Source of the DNA: a virus
IMG/VR virus record: IMGVR_UViG_3300024346_000457
Location: 1 to 25,492 of that record
Strand: one strand, 5' to 3'
Length of the DNA stretch: 25,492 nt
Made by a program: the position numbers and the translations under genes. Positions 17,393 to 25,154 of the stretch are shown one piece after another. Below the pieces are notes generated by a model, which had not been told where the DNA came from, did no database searches, and saw only the letters and a list, made by a program, of their open reading frames with translations. Numbering within the stretch: the first letter of the stretch is position 1; every line of letters starts with the position of its first letter.

Positions 17393-18322
17393 ATGCCACG
17401 AAGTGTATATTTCTCTCAGGCTGTTAAGTCCGAACAAAATTTATATGAAGATTTAATTATTGAATCCCTTAAAATTTTTGGTCAGGATGTATATTACATT
17501 CCTAGGGCTTTAGTATCTAGAGATGACATACTAGGCGAAGATAGGGCATCTAAGTTTGACGATGCGTATCTCATAGAAGCTTATATTGAAAACACCGATG
17601 GATTTGAAGGTGCGGGTGATCTGTATCAAAAATTTGGCTTAGAAATACGAGATGAAGCCACCTTTATTATTTCTAGGAGACAATGGAATAATTTAGTTGG
17701 TGTATGGAACAATTCAGTAGAAACAAATAAGCCTCAAGAAGGCGATTTAATATTTTTACCGATGTCTAATTCGTTCTTTGAAATATCATTTGTTGAAGAT
17801 GAGCAACCGTTTTATCAGTTGTCTAATCTTCCTGTATACAAAATGCAGTGTAGCTTGTTCGAATATAATGATGAAGACTTTGATACTGGAGTTGATGCTA
17901 TTGATGTTACTCAAGTGCAAGCATCGTATCAAGTTAGTATGGATATTACATTAACTGGTGGAAATCACTTCACTCTAGGAGAAAGAGTTACACAGGTTAT
18001 ATCAACGGATCCTGCAGTAAGTGTGTATGGCGAAATCCAGACTCTTACTAAAACTTCTGATATTGCTGCTAGTATATCGGTATCTAATATCGGAGTGACC
18101 GGAAGTACAGACGCGAAAGATTTCTTTGTATCTCCAACAGTTGGTTTGACTGGAGCAGAGTCGGGGCGCACGTGCTTTATAAGTGATATAAAAAATGTAG
18201 CTGACGCAGAAGCTTTCCCTAGCGATTCTCAGGCTGAAAACTATGCGTTTGAAATAGAAGCTGATGGATTCTTAGACTTTACCGAGACTAATCCGTTTGG
18301 CGATGCATCGGAGACTTATTAA
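17393..18322 (+). CDS. gp14: Neck protein gp14
   Basis: The gene encodes 309 residues. The partner of gp13 in the neck, it binds the top of the tail in T4. The N-terminal half carries the family pattern: MPRSVYFSQAVKSEQNLYED, IFGQDVYYIPRALVSRDDIL, and later QWNNLVGVWN and GDLIFLPMSNSFFEISFVED. The C-terminal part, about residues 165-290, is Ser/Thr/Gly-rich and beta-like, making the protein longer than T4 gp14 (about 256 residues). The last base of its TAA is the first base of the gp15 ATG, so the two are tightly coupled. Confidence 0.93.
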   Translation: MPRSVYFSQAVKSEQNLYEDLIIESLKIFGQDVYYIPRALVSRDDILGEDRASKFDDAYLIEAYIENTDGFEGAGDLYQKFGLEIRDEATFIISRRQWNNLVGVWNNSVETNKPQEGDLIFLPMSNSFFEISFVEDEQPFYQLSNLPVYKMQCSLFEYNDEDFDTGVDAIDVTQVQASYQVSMDITLTGGNHFTLGERVTQVISTDPAVSVYGEIQTLTKTSDIAASISVSNIGVTGSTDAKDFFVSPTVGLTGAESGRTCFISDIKNVADAEAFPSDSQAENYAFEIEADGFLDFTETNPFGDASETY

Positions 18323-19068
18323 TGTTCGGAAATCATTTTTATCACGCGACAACACGTAAAGCTGTGGCTTTATTTGGCACTATATTTAATAACATAAGCG
18401 TTATTAGACAGGATGGTTCTGGGAATGTGCTTAATCAAGTCAAGGTTCCTTTAGCGTATGGACCTAAGCAAAAGTTTTTGTCTAGGCTTGACAGTGTCAC
18501 TGGACAAGATGCATCTATGGCCATTAAGCTTCCTAGAATGGGTTTTGAAATAACCTCTATGGATATAGACTCAACACAAAAGCTAGGTAAAAGAAACCAA
18601 ATAGTAGAGAATCACGCAACTGATTCTACTAAAAAGAAAACAATAAAACAAGCTGTAGCATATAACATTAACATGTCTCTCTTTGCTATGGCAAAAAATC
18701 AAGATGACGGATTGCAAATAATGGAACAAATTCTTCCATATTTTCAGCCTGAATATACAGTAACGATTACCCCAGTAAATGGGTTTTCGTACAAGCAAGA
18801 CGTTCCAATAATATTGAGTGCTGTTACTATACAGGACGACTATGAGGGAGATTATCAAACTCGTAGAGCCTTAATATATCAATTTGACTTTGTTATGAAG
18901 ATGAAGTACTTTGGGCCTACCGCAGATCAGGGCGTTATCAGGGAAATTAACCTTGATTTTAATGCTGATGCCGGTGGCGAGAACATTTTGGAAAATATGG
19001 ATTTTACAATCACTCCTTCGAGTGCGAATGAGGATGACGACTATACTGTTAACGTAAGTATAACATAG
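18322..19068 (+). CDS. gp15: Tail completion / sheath-stabilising protein gp15
   Basis: The gene encodes 248 residues. In T4, gp15 forms the hexameric tail terminator that caps the sheath and tube and docks to the neck. It is recognised by MFGNHFYHATTRKAVALFGT, VKVPLAYGPKQKFLSRLDSV, LPRMGFEI and YNINMSLFAMAKNQDDGLQI, plus the late YQFDFVMKMKYFGP motif. The start is fixed by the ATGA-like one-base overlap with gp14 (TAATG) and a GGAGA site about 8 nt upstream. It is slightly shorter than T4 gp15 (about 272). Gene order 14-15-16 is as in T4. Confidence 0.94.
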   Translation: MFGNHFYHATTRKAVALFGTIFNNISVIRQDGSGNVLNQVKVPLAYGPKQKFLSRLDSVTGQDASMAIKLPRMGFEITSMDIDSTQKLGKRNQIVENHATDSTKKKTIKQAVAYNINMSLFAMAKNQDDGLQIMEQILPYFQPEYTVTITPVNGFSYKQDVPIILSAVTIQDDYEGDYQTRRALIYQFDFVMKMKYFGPTADQGVIREINLDFNADAGGENILENMDFTITPSSANEDDDYTVNVSIT

Positions 19069-19075
19069 GTACATT

Positions 19076-19504
19076 ATGGATAAATTAGGAAAAATGCAGG
19101 CAAGCCTGAATAAAAACTTACCTGAAAAGAAAGCTCCCAAGACTGAAATGACTAAAGCGGAAGCTGAAGTTAAAGATGATTATGAATTTTCAAGGAAAAC
19201 ATATAAGGATCTCATAGAAACCGGTGTGAGATCTCTTGATGTACTTGCTGAACTGGCCAGGGAATCAGAACACCCAAGAGCTTTTGAGGTTTTATCTAAG
19301 GCTATAAAAGATATCGGCGATGTTACTGATAAGCTTATGGATCTACAAAAGAGTAATAGAGATCTGACCGGTGAAGGTAAGAAATCAAAGGAAGTTACAA
19401 ACAATAATTTGTTTGTAGGAAGTACTACAGATTTGCAAAGGCTTTTTGGTAAATACGATAAAGAAAACAAGGAAAAGATAATAGATGCCACGCCTAAAGA
19501 ATGA
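19076..19504 (+). CDS. gp16: Small terminase subunit gp16
   Basis: The gene encodes 142 residues. In T4-like phages, gp16 forms rings that help select and present DNA to the packaging motor and stimulate gp17. It is highly charged and helical: an N-terminal Lys-rich segment, a central helical core (residues about 36-100: SRKTYKDLIETGVRSLDVLA, then HPRAFEVLSKAIKDIGDVTD), and a C-terminal NNLFVGSTTDLQRLF motif typical of the family. The Shine-Dalgarno is weak (AGG). It overlaps gp17 by 20 nt, so coupled translation is likely. It is near the T4 length of 164. Confidence 0.92.
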   Translation: MDKLGKMQASLNKNLPEKKAPKTEMTKAEAEVKDDYEFSRKTYKDLIETGVRSLDVLAELARESEHPRAFEVLSKAIKDIGDVTDKLMDLQKSNRDLTGEGKKSKEVTNNNLFVGSTTDLQRLFGKYDKENKEKIIDATPKE

Positions 19505-21083
19505 GCATGAAGGTTATCTAGGTAATCCTAATGTAAAAAAGGACGGGGTAGAAAGCCAATTTACTGAAAAGGAGATTAAAGAATATAGAGAATGTATGAT
19601 GGATCCATCGTATTTTGCTATTAATTATCTAAAGGTAATATCATTAGACGATGGACTTGTTCCCTTTGATTTATATCCGTATCAGAAAAACATGTTTAAT
19701 CACTTTAATAATAACCGTTTTTCTGTAGTATTGGCGTGTAGACAGTCTGGTAAATCTATTTCGGCCGTAGCATATTTACTGTGGTATGCATGTTTTCACC
19801 CTGAGAAAACCATTGCGATATTAGCGAACAAAGGCGCGACCGCTAGAGAGATGTTAGCACGGATGACGTTAATGCTAGAAAACCTACCATTTTTCTTGCA
19901 GCCAGGATGTAAGGCTTTAAATAAAGGATCAGTTGAATTTAGTAATAACTCAAAGATTATTGCATCTGCAACTTCCGGAAGCTCTATTCGTGGTCTATCT
20001 ATTAACTTATTGTTTTTAGATGAGTTTGCGTTTGTTGAAAATGATGCACAGTTCTATACTTCTACGTATCCTGTTGTTTCTTCTGGTAAAGATACAAAGG
20101 TTATTATTACTTCGACCGCTAATGGTATTGGTAATATATTCCACCGGATTTGGGAAGGTGCTACCACATATACTAATGAATATAAAGCATTTAGAGTTGA
20201 TTGGTGGGATGTTCCGGGCAGAGACGAGGCCTGGCAAAGTCAAACTATTGCTAACACCTCCGAATTACAGTTTGATCAGGAATTTGGTAATAATTTCCAC
20301 GGACGTGGTAATACGTTAATTGATGCAAGTGACTTGTTAGCGCAAAAGTCTCAGAGACCTATGTCGTTTAACGAAAACTTGTTTATGTATGAAAAACCAA
20401 GGGAAGATGGACAGTACGTAATGACCGTCGACGTGGCTAAAGGCCGTGGGCAAGATTATAGCACATTTACTATTATTGATACATCAGTAAATCCGTTTAA
20501 GCAGGTTTGTATATTCAGAGATAATAATATATCGCCAATGTTGTTGCCAGATATCTGTTATAAATATGCTATGTTATATAACGAAGCTTACGTTATCGTA
20601 GAGTCCAATGACCAGGGGGCGGTAGTTTGCAACGGATTGTATTACGATTTAGAATACGAGAATATGTTTGTTGAATCGCAGATTAAAGCAAATGCTATTG
20701 GTGCTACCATGACTCGAAGAGTTAAGAGAATTGGTTGTTCCACATTAAAGGATTTAATCGGCCAGAAGAAATTACACATTGTTGATGCTGAAACTATATC
20801 AGAGATGTGTACCTTTGTGGCAAGAGGCAACTCATTTGAGGCTCAGGCACCTAACCACGACGACTTAGTTATGAACTTAGTGTTGTTTGGTTGGTTTACA
20901 ACTACGGATATATTCCAAGGGATAACAAATATTGACATGAAAAACATGTTATATAGAGAACAATTAAAGGCAATACAGGATGATTTATTGCCTTTTGGTA
21001 TTATTAATGACGGACATCATAACGTTACTGAAGGTAAAGGTGACGGCGAAGGTAATGTATGGTTTGAGGTAGAACACCTTTAA
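19485..21083 (+). CDS. gp17: Large terminase subunit gp17 (packaging ATPase-nuclease)
   Basis: The gene encodes 532 residues. It is the motor that pumps DNA into the prohead and cuts concatemers. In the ATPase domain, the Walker A motif is CRQSGKS (85-91), the Walker B LLFLDEF with Asp179 and catalytic Glu180, and the coupling motif TSTANG (209-214). In the RNase H-fold nuclease domain, candidate metal ligands are Asp316 (TVDVAKG), Glu373 (IVESND) and Asp459/Asp460 (NHDD). The ATG lies within gp16 (20-nt overlap), with AAGGA about 12 nt upstream. It is shorter than T4 gp17 (610). All catalytic residues appear intact. Confidence 0.97.
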   Translation: MPRLKNEHEGYLGNPNVKKDGVESQFTEKEIKEYRECMMDPSYFAINYLKVISLDDGLVPFDLYPYQKNMFNHFNNNRFSVVLACRQSGKSISAVAYLLWYACFHPEKTIAILANKGATAREMLARMTLMLENLPFFLQPGCKALNKGSVEFSNNSKIIASATSGSSIRGLSINLLFLDEFAFVENDAQFYTSTYPVVSSGKDTKVIITSTANGIGNIFHRIWEGATTYTNEYKAFRVDWWDVPGRDEAWQSQTIANTSELQFDQEFGNNFHGRGNTLIDASDLLAQKSQRPMSFNENLFMYEKPREDGQYVMTVDVAKGRGQDYSTFTIIDTSVNPFKQVCIFRDNNISPMLLPDICYKYAMLYNEAYVIVESNDQGAVVCNGLYYDLEYENMFVESQIKANAIGATMTRRVKRIGCSTLKDLIGQKKLHIVDAETISEMCTFVARGNSFEAQAPNHDDLVMNLVLFGWFTTTDIFQGITNIDMKNMLYREQLKAIQDDLLPFGIINDGHHNVTEGKGDGEGNVWFEVEHL

Positions 21084-21086
21084 ATC

Positions 21087-21104
21087 TTTATTTATATAAA
21101 TAAA
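21087..21104. promoter_or_regulatory. Perfect 18-bp AT palindrome embedding late promoters on both strands
   Basis: TTTATTTATATAAATAAA is its own reverse complement. It contains TATAAATA on the + strand (21095-21102) and, overlapping it, TATAAATA on the - strand (21089-21096). It begins 3 nt after the gp17 stop codon. Confidence 0.8.
21095..21102 (+). promoter_or_regulatory. T4-type late promoter for tail sheath and tube genes
   Basis: An exact TATAAATA lies in the gp17-gp18 gap, ending 64 nt before the gp18 ATG, with predicted start near 21108. It would give the abundant sheath and tube proteins their own transcript. Confidence 0.87.
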
Positions 21105-21166
21105 ACTGATTGAACATAACCGTATTATGAAAACTTATTAATAACTCAAATTGAGAGGACAAACAA

Positions 21167-22840
21167 ATGGCATTTCAAGTATCACCAGGCGTCCAAGTCA
21201 ATGAAATTGACGCATCGGGCGTAGTACCTGCAGTTTCAACCAGTATTGGTGGATTCGCAGGCGCTTTTAATTGGGGTCCTGTAGAAGAAGTTCGCACGGT
21301 TGGTTCAGAAATAGAACTAGCAAGCATCTTCGGAACACCAGATTCCACAACTTATAAGTACTTTTTAACCGCAGCATCATTCCTAAAGTATGGTAATGCG
21401 CTTAAAGTAGTACGAGCAGCAACTGACGGTCAAAAAAACGCGACCGACGGAACTGCTAAACTAGTCAAAAATGAAGATCATTATGATTCTTTATCACATG
21501 ACGGAACATTTATTGCTAAATACCCAGGTGTACTAGGTAACGCAATTGATGTTAAAATATGTCCAGCCAATGCAACAGCCTTTGCTGCATTTACTGAAGC
21601 AAACGAGTTTGACGGAGTTCCTGGAACTTCTGACTCAGCTGCAGTTGGCGGACACACAAACGACGAATTACACATCGCTATCGTAGATAGAACTGGAGCA
21701 TGGACTGGCACTGCCGGAACTGTTCTAGAAACTTTCCAATTCGTTTCTCAAGCATCTGACGCTAAAAAATCAGACGGTACTACAAACTACTATAAAGACG
21801 TAATTAATACTAGGTCTAAGTATGTTTATTGGACCGGTCATCAAAGTGCATTAACTGATGCTGGCGAATCATTCGCTGAGCAAACAGCTGCTACTGCTTA
21901 TGTTACCGGGACCGCTGTTCTTACCGCGGTAATGACATTGGGAACTGACGATAACGAACCAACCGCTGCAGAGATTAATGTTGGATTAGACTTCTTAGCA
22001 GACTCTGAAACTGTCGATGTAAACTTGATGTTTGCATACCCAGACGCCAATGGCACTAATACTATTGCAGATAAACTAATTTCAATATGTAAAACTAGAA
22101 AGGATTGTATGGCATTTGTATCACCTCCGATCGAAGATTCAGTCGGAACTTCCACACCGGCCGCTGACGTAAAAGCATGGGCTGATACACTAGTATCAAC
22201 TTCATATGCTTCTGCTGATTCTGGTGCTGTGTATGTTTACGACAAGTATAACGACACATACAGATGGCTAGGAGCCTCTGGTCTTTGTGCTGGTCTTTGT
22301 GCAAATACTGATAATGTTGCTGACGCATGGTTCTCACCTGCTGGAACAACAAGAGGCCAACTATTTGGTGTAGCTAAACTAGCGTATAATCCTAAGAAAG
22401 TTGATAGAGACACGCTTTATAAAGCGAGAGTTAATCCTCTAGTTTCTTTCCCTGGGCAAGGTACTATGATGTTTGGTGATAAGACACTATTAAGTAAGCC
22501 AAGTGCATTTGATAGAATCAATGTAAGAAGATTATTCATCGTATTGGAAAAAGCAATTAGTACAGCCGCTAAGGGTCAACTATTTGAATTCAACGATGAG
22601 TTTACAAGAGCTCAATTTAGAAACTTACTTGAACCATTCTTAAGAGATGTTAAGGGAAGACGTGGTGTTACAGACTTTAGAGTCGTATGTGATGCTACAA
22701 ACAACACGGGTCAAGTAATTGATGCTAATAGATTTGTTGCTGATATTTTTATCAAGCCTTCAAGATCTATTAATTTCATATCACTGAACTTTATCGCAAC
22801 AAGAACCGGAGTCGATTTCTCAGAAATCGCCGGTAGTTAA
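21167..22840 (+). CDS. gp18: Tail sheath protein gp18
   Basis: The gene encodes 557 residues. It is the contractile sheath subunit, polymerising around the tail tube and contracting on infection. It is recognised by the N-terminal MAFQVSPGVQVNEIDASGVV and GGFAGAFNWGPVEEVRTVGS strands, PGQGTMMFGDKTLL, and the conserved C-terminal part (about 445-557) with NVRRLFIVLEKAI, FEFNDEFTRAQFRNLLEPFL, RFVADIFIKPSRSINFI and a closing RTGVDFSEIAG. The ATG follows GAGAGGA. It is shorter than T4 gp18 (659), with a smaller middle protrusion. Gp19 follows after 14 nt. Confidence 0.96.
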   Translation: MAFQVSPGVQVNEIDASGVVPAVSTSIGGFAGAFNWGPVEEVRTVGSEIELASIFGTPDSTTYKYFLTAASFLKYGNALKVVRAATDGQKNATDGTAKLVKNEDHYDSLSHDGTFIAKYPGVLGNAIDVKICPANATAFAAFTEANEFDGVPGTSDSAAVGGHTNDELHIAIVDRTGAWTGTAGTVLETFQFVSQASDAKKSDGTTNYYKDVINTRSKYVYWTGHQSALTDAGESFAEQTAATAYVTGTAVLTAVMTLGTDDNEPTAAEINVGLDFLADSETVDVNLMFAYPDANGTNTIADKLISICKTRKDCMAFVSPPIEDSVGTSTPAADVKAWADTLVSTSYASADSGAVYVYDKYNDTYRWLGASGLCAGLCANTDNVADAWFSPAGTTRGQLFGVAKLAYNPKKVDRDTLYKARVNPLVSFPGQGTMMFGDKTLLSKPSAFDRINVRRLFIVLEKAISTAAKGQLFEFNDEFTRAQFRNLLEPFLRDVKGRRGVTDFRVVCDATNNTGQVIDANRFVADIFIKPSRSINFISLNFIATRTGVDFSEIAGS

Positions 22841-22854
22841 TTAGGAGAAGAATA

Positions 22855-23382
22855 ATGGCAATTTTAGGCGTAGACGATTTTAAATCTAAGCTTGTAGGGG
22901 GTGGTGCACGTTCTAACATGTTCAAAGTAACATGTAACTTCCCATCTTATGCTCAAGGTGACGTTGAACTTTCTTCTTTCATGATTAAGGGTGCTCAGTT
23001 TCCTTCATCAGTTGTAGCTCCTGTACCTGTATTATTCAGAGGCAGACAACTACAACTAGCTGGAGACCGAACTTTTGAGCCGGTAACATTAACAATAATT
23101 AATGACACTGGTTTTGAGGTAAGAAACTCTTTTGAAAGATGGATGAATGGTATCAGCGAGCACAATAATAACACAGGTCAAAGTAATCCTACGGATTATA
23201 TGGCTGACATTATTGTTGAGCAGCTAAACAAGCAAGGTGACGTAACTAAGACTTACGACATGAGAGGATGTTTCCCAACTAATCTTTCAACAATCGAACT
23301 TTCATATGATAATGAAAACCAGATTGAAGAATTTACAGTTGAGTTGCAGGTTCAATATTGGGAGTCTGGAACTACTTCTTAA
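22855..23382 (+). CDS. gp19: Tail tube protein gp19
   Basis: The gene encodes 175 residues. It forms the rigid inner tube through which DNA passes. Family marks are MAILGVDDFKSKLVGGGARS, the VELSSFMIKGAQFPSS strand pair, VLFRGRQLQLAGDRTFEPVT, FERWMNGISEHNN, and the C-terminal RGCFPTNLSTIELSYDNENQ with FTVELQVQYWE. It has a strong AGGAGAAG site before the ATG and is probably cotranscribed with the sheath gene from 21095. It is close to T4 gp19 in length (163). Confidence 0.96.
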   Translation: MAILGVDDFKSKLVGGGARSNMFKVTCNFPSYAQGDVELSSFMIKGAQFPSSVVAPVPVLFRGRQLQLAGDRTFEPVTLTIINDTGFEVRNSFERWMNGISEHNNNTGQSNPTDYMADIIVEQLNKQGDVTKTYDMRGCFPTNLSTIELSYDNENQIEEFTVELQVQYWESGTTS

Positions 23383-23388
23383 AAGTAG

Positions 23389-23396
23389 TATAAATA
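23389..23396 (+). promoter_or_regulatory. T4-type late promoter for the portal gene
   Basis: An exact TATAAATA begins 7 nt after the gp19 stop and ends 49 nt before the gp20 ATG. The predicted start is about 23402, just ahead of the hairpin at 23406-23423. Confidence 0.87.
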
Positions 23397-23405
23397 ATAT
23401 TAGAC

Positions 23406-23423
23406 GAGGGGATTAATCCCCTC
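23406..23423 (+). promoter_or_regulatory. GC-rich perfect hairpin in the portal gene leader
   Basis: GAGGGGATTAATCCCCTC is a perfect palindrome. As RNA it can form six G/C-rich pairs plus inner A-T pairs. It lies at about +5 to +22 of the predicted late transcript and 22 nt before the gp20 ATG. There is no T run after it, so an intrinsic terminator is unlikely; a 5' stabilising stem or a protein site are alternatives. Confidence 0.6.
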
Positions 23424-23445
23424 CGATAATATTGAGGTAAAACAC

Positions 23446-24936
23446 ATGGCAGAACTTTTTGGTTTTGAAATAAATAGAAAGGGCGGGAAAGAACCCGAGC
23501 TTCCTTCTTTTGTTCCAAATACAGACGAAGACGGTGCAGGCGTTATTAACAGCGGTGGTCATTTTGGCCAGTATGTTGATCTAGACGGAGACACTGCAAA
23601 AAATGAAGTAGATCTTATACTTAAGTATAGAGATATCGCTTCACATCCAGAATGCGATGCAGCCGTAGAAGACATTATAAATGAAGCAATTGTTGGTGAT
23701 AACAAATCAGCACCGATTGAAATTGTTATGGATGAAATGGAAGCATCTGATAAGGTGAAAAAAGCTATAAAGGATGAGTTTGAGCGTATTATATCGCTCC
23801 TTCGTTTTAATAGCTATTCTCACGATATATTCAGAAAATGGTATGTAGATGGCAGATTGCCGTATCACATTATCATTGACAACTCAAACCCAAAAAAGGG
23901 TATACAAGAATTAAGATATATTGATCCTATTAAGTTAAGAAAAGTAAAAGAGATCGAAGAAGAAAAAGATCCTAAAACTGGGGCCAATATTATTAAGAAG
24001 TCTGAAGAGTACTTCTTATTTCAAGACGACGCTATGAAAGGTAATGGTCAGGGTTTAAAAATACATCCTGATTCTATAGCATATTGCACATCAGGTATGT
24101 TAGATCCTAGTCGCAAAAGAATATTGTCATTCTTACATAAGGCTATTAAGCCGGTTAATCAGTTAAGAATGATGGAAGATTCACTGGTAATCTACAGAAT
24201 TAGTAGAGCACCAGAAAGAAGAATTTTTTATATAGATGTTGGTAACTTACCTAAGGGTAAGGCCGAAGAGTATTTGAAGAACATCATGGGACAGTACAGA
24301 AACAAATTAGTCTATGATGCTAATACTGGAGATATTAAAGATGACCGTAAGCATATGTCGATGCTTGAAGACTTCTTCTTACCGCGTAGAGAAGGTGGTA
24401 GAGGTACAGAAATTTCGACCCTCCCAGGAGGAGAAAATCTCGGACAAATTGATGACATCATATACTTCCAAAAGAAACTATATAAGTCGCTCAACGTTCC
24501 AGCGAATCGTTTAGAGCAGGAGTCAGGATTTAACTTAGGTAGATCTACTGAAATTTCAAGGGACGAAGTTAAGTTTAAAAAGTTTTTAGATAGATTGAGA
24601 AAAAGATTTAGTGATCTATTCTTACAGCTATTAAAAACCCAGCTAATGCTTAAAGGCGTTATTACTAAAGAAGATTGGGTTAATTGGAAAGAAGATATAT
24701 ACTTTGACTTTATTGAAGATAACTATTTTAGTGAATTAAAAGATGCTGAAATAACAAGAGAACGTTTCGAAATGTTAGCTCAAATGGATGAGTATGTTGG
24801 AAAGTATGTATCTAATGCGTGGATTAAGAAGAATATCCTACGCCAAACTGATGACGAAATTGCTGAAATGAAGAAACAAATCGAGGCTGAAAAATCTTCT
24901 GGTGAAATTGAAGATGAAGATGACCTTGACATTTAA
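23446..24936 (+). CDS. gp20: Portal protein gp20
   Basis: The gene encodes 496 residues. The dodecameric portal sits at the head vertex, nucleates prohead assembly and is the DNA channel docking gp17 and later the neck. It is recognised by MAELFGFEINRK, DLILKYRDIASHPECDAAVE, FRKWYVDGRLPYHIIID, the helical VNQLRMMEDSLVIYRISRAP stretch, and the hallmark MLEDFFLPRREGGRGTEIST block followed by PGG.NLGQ. The C-terminus is acidic (EIEDEDDLDI). ATG follows TTGAGG. Length is near T4 gp20 (524). Confidence 0.97.
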   Translation: MAELFGFEINRKGGKEPELPSFVPNTDEDGAGVINSGGHFGQYVDLDGDTAKNEVDLILKYRDIASHPECDAAVEDIINEAIVGDNKSAPIEIVMDEMEASDKVKKAIKDEFERIISLLRFNSYSHDIFRKWYVDGRLPYHIIIDNSNPKKGIQELRYIDPIKLRKVKEIEEEKDPKTGANIIKKSEEYFLFQDDAMKGNGQGLKIHPDSIAYCTSGMLDPSRKRILSFLHKAIKPVNQLRMMEDSLVIYRISRAPERRIFYIDVGNLPKGKAEEYLKNIMGQYRNKLVYDANTGDIKDDRKHMSMLEDFFLPRREGGRGTEISTLPGGENLGQIDDIIYFQKKLYKSLNVPANRLEQESGFNLGRSTEISRDEVKFKKFLDRLRKRFSDLFLQLLKTQLMLKGVITKEDWVNWKEDIYFDFIEDNYFSELKDAEITRERFEMLAQMDEYVGKYVSNAWIKKNILRQTDDEIAEMKKQIEAEKSSGEIEDEDDLDI

Positions 24937-24941
24937 AATAT

Positions 24942-24949
24942 TATAAATA
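24942..24949 (+). promoter_or_regulatory. T4-type late promoter for prohead core and protease genes
   Basis: An exact TATAAATA begins 5 nt after the gp20 stop and ends 21 nt before the next ATG. The predicted start near 24955 leaves a leader of only about 16 nt, which still holds the GTAGGA ribosome site. Confidence 0.85.
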
Positions 24950-24970
24950 TATAACGTAGGAAACAAAAAG

Positions 24971-25138
24971 ATGAGTATTGAAAATTTAATTAATGATGTA
25001 AAATCAGGCGATAACATTGCTGCAGGTAAGCAGTTTAATAGTGTTATGGCCGACAAATTATCTGCTGTTCTTGATGCAAAGAAGATTGAAATTGCTTCTT
25101 CATTGCAGGACAGACAGGCCTCTAAAGAAGAGGAATAA
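24971..25138 (+). CDS. Small prohead core protein (gp68/67-like)
   Basis: The gene encodes 55 residues: MSIENLINDVKSGDNIAAGK, then a helical QFNSVMADKLSAVLDAKKIE and IASSL, with an acidic end (KEEE). T4 has two core genes, 67 and 68, between 20 and 21. The FNSVMADK..AVLDAKKIEIASSL pattern resembles, from memory, the prohead core proteins annotated as gp68 in T4-like phages. Such proteins fill the scaffold core and are digested by gp21. It is much shorter than T4 gp68 (141). ATG is preceded by GTAGGA. Identification rests on place and pattern and has not been searched. Confidence 0.72.
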   Translation: MSIENLINDVKSGDNIAAGKQFNSVMADKLSAVLDAKKIEIASSLQDRQASKEEE

Positions 25139-25154
25139 CAACGGAAATAAGTAA

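Noticed and set aside
20559-20566. Seventh exact TATAAATA
   Set aside because: It lies inside the large terminase gene, encoding CYKYA, about 600 nt from the next gene start, with a better-placed copy at 21095. Probably chance in AT-rich coding DNA.
21145-21155. Inverted repeat CTCAAATTGAG before gp18
   Set aside because: The loop would be a single base, so it cannot fold fully as RNA. It also runs into the gp18 ribosome site and is far from the predicted transcript start.
23406-23423. Intrinsic terminator after gp19
   Set aside because: The stem is good but there is no T run after it, and it lies downstream of the portal gene's own late promoter, where a terminator would block that transcript.
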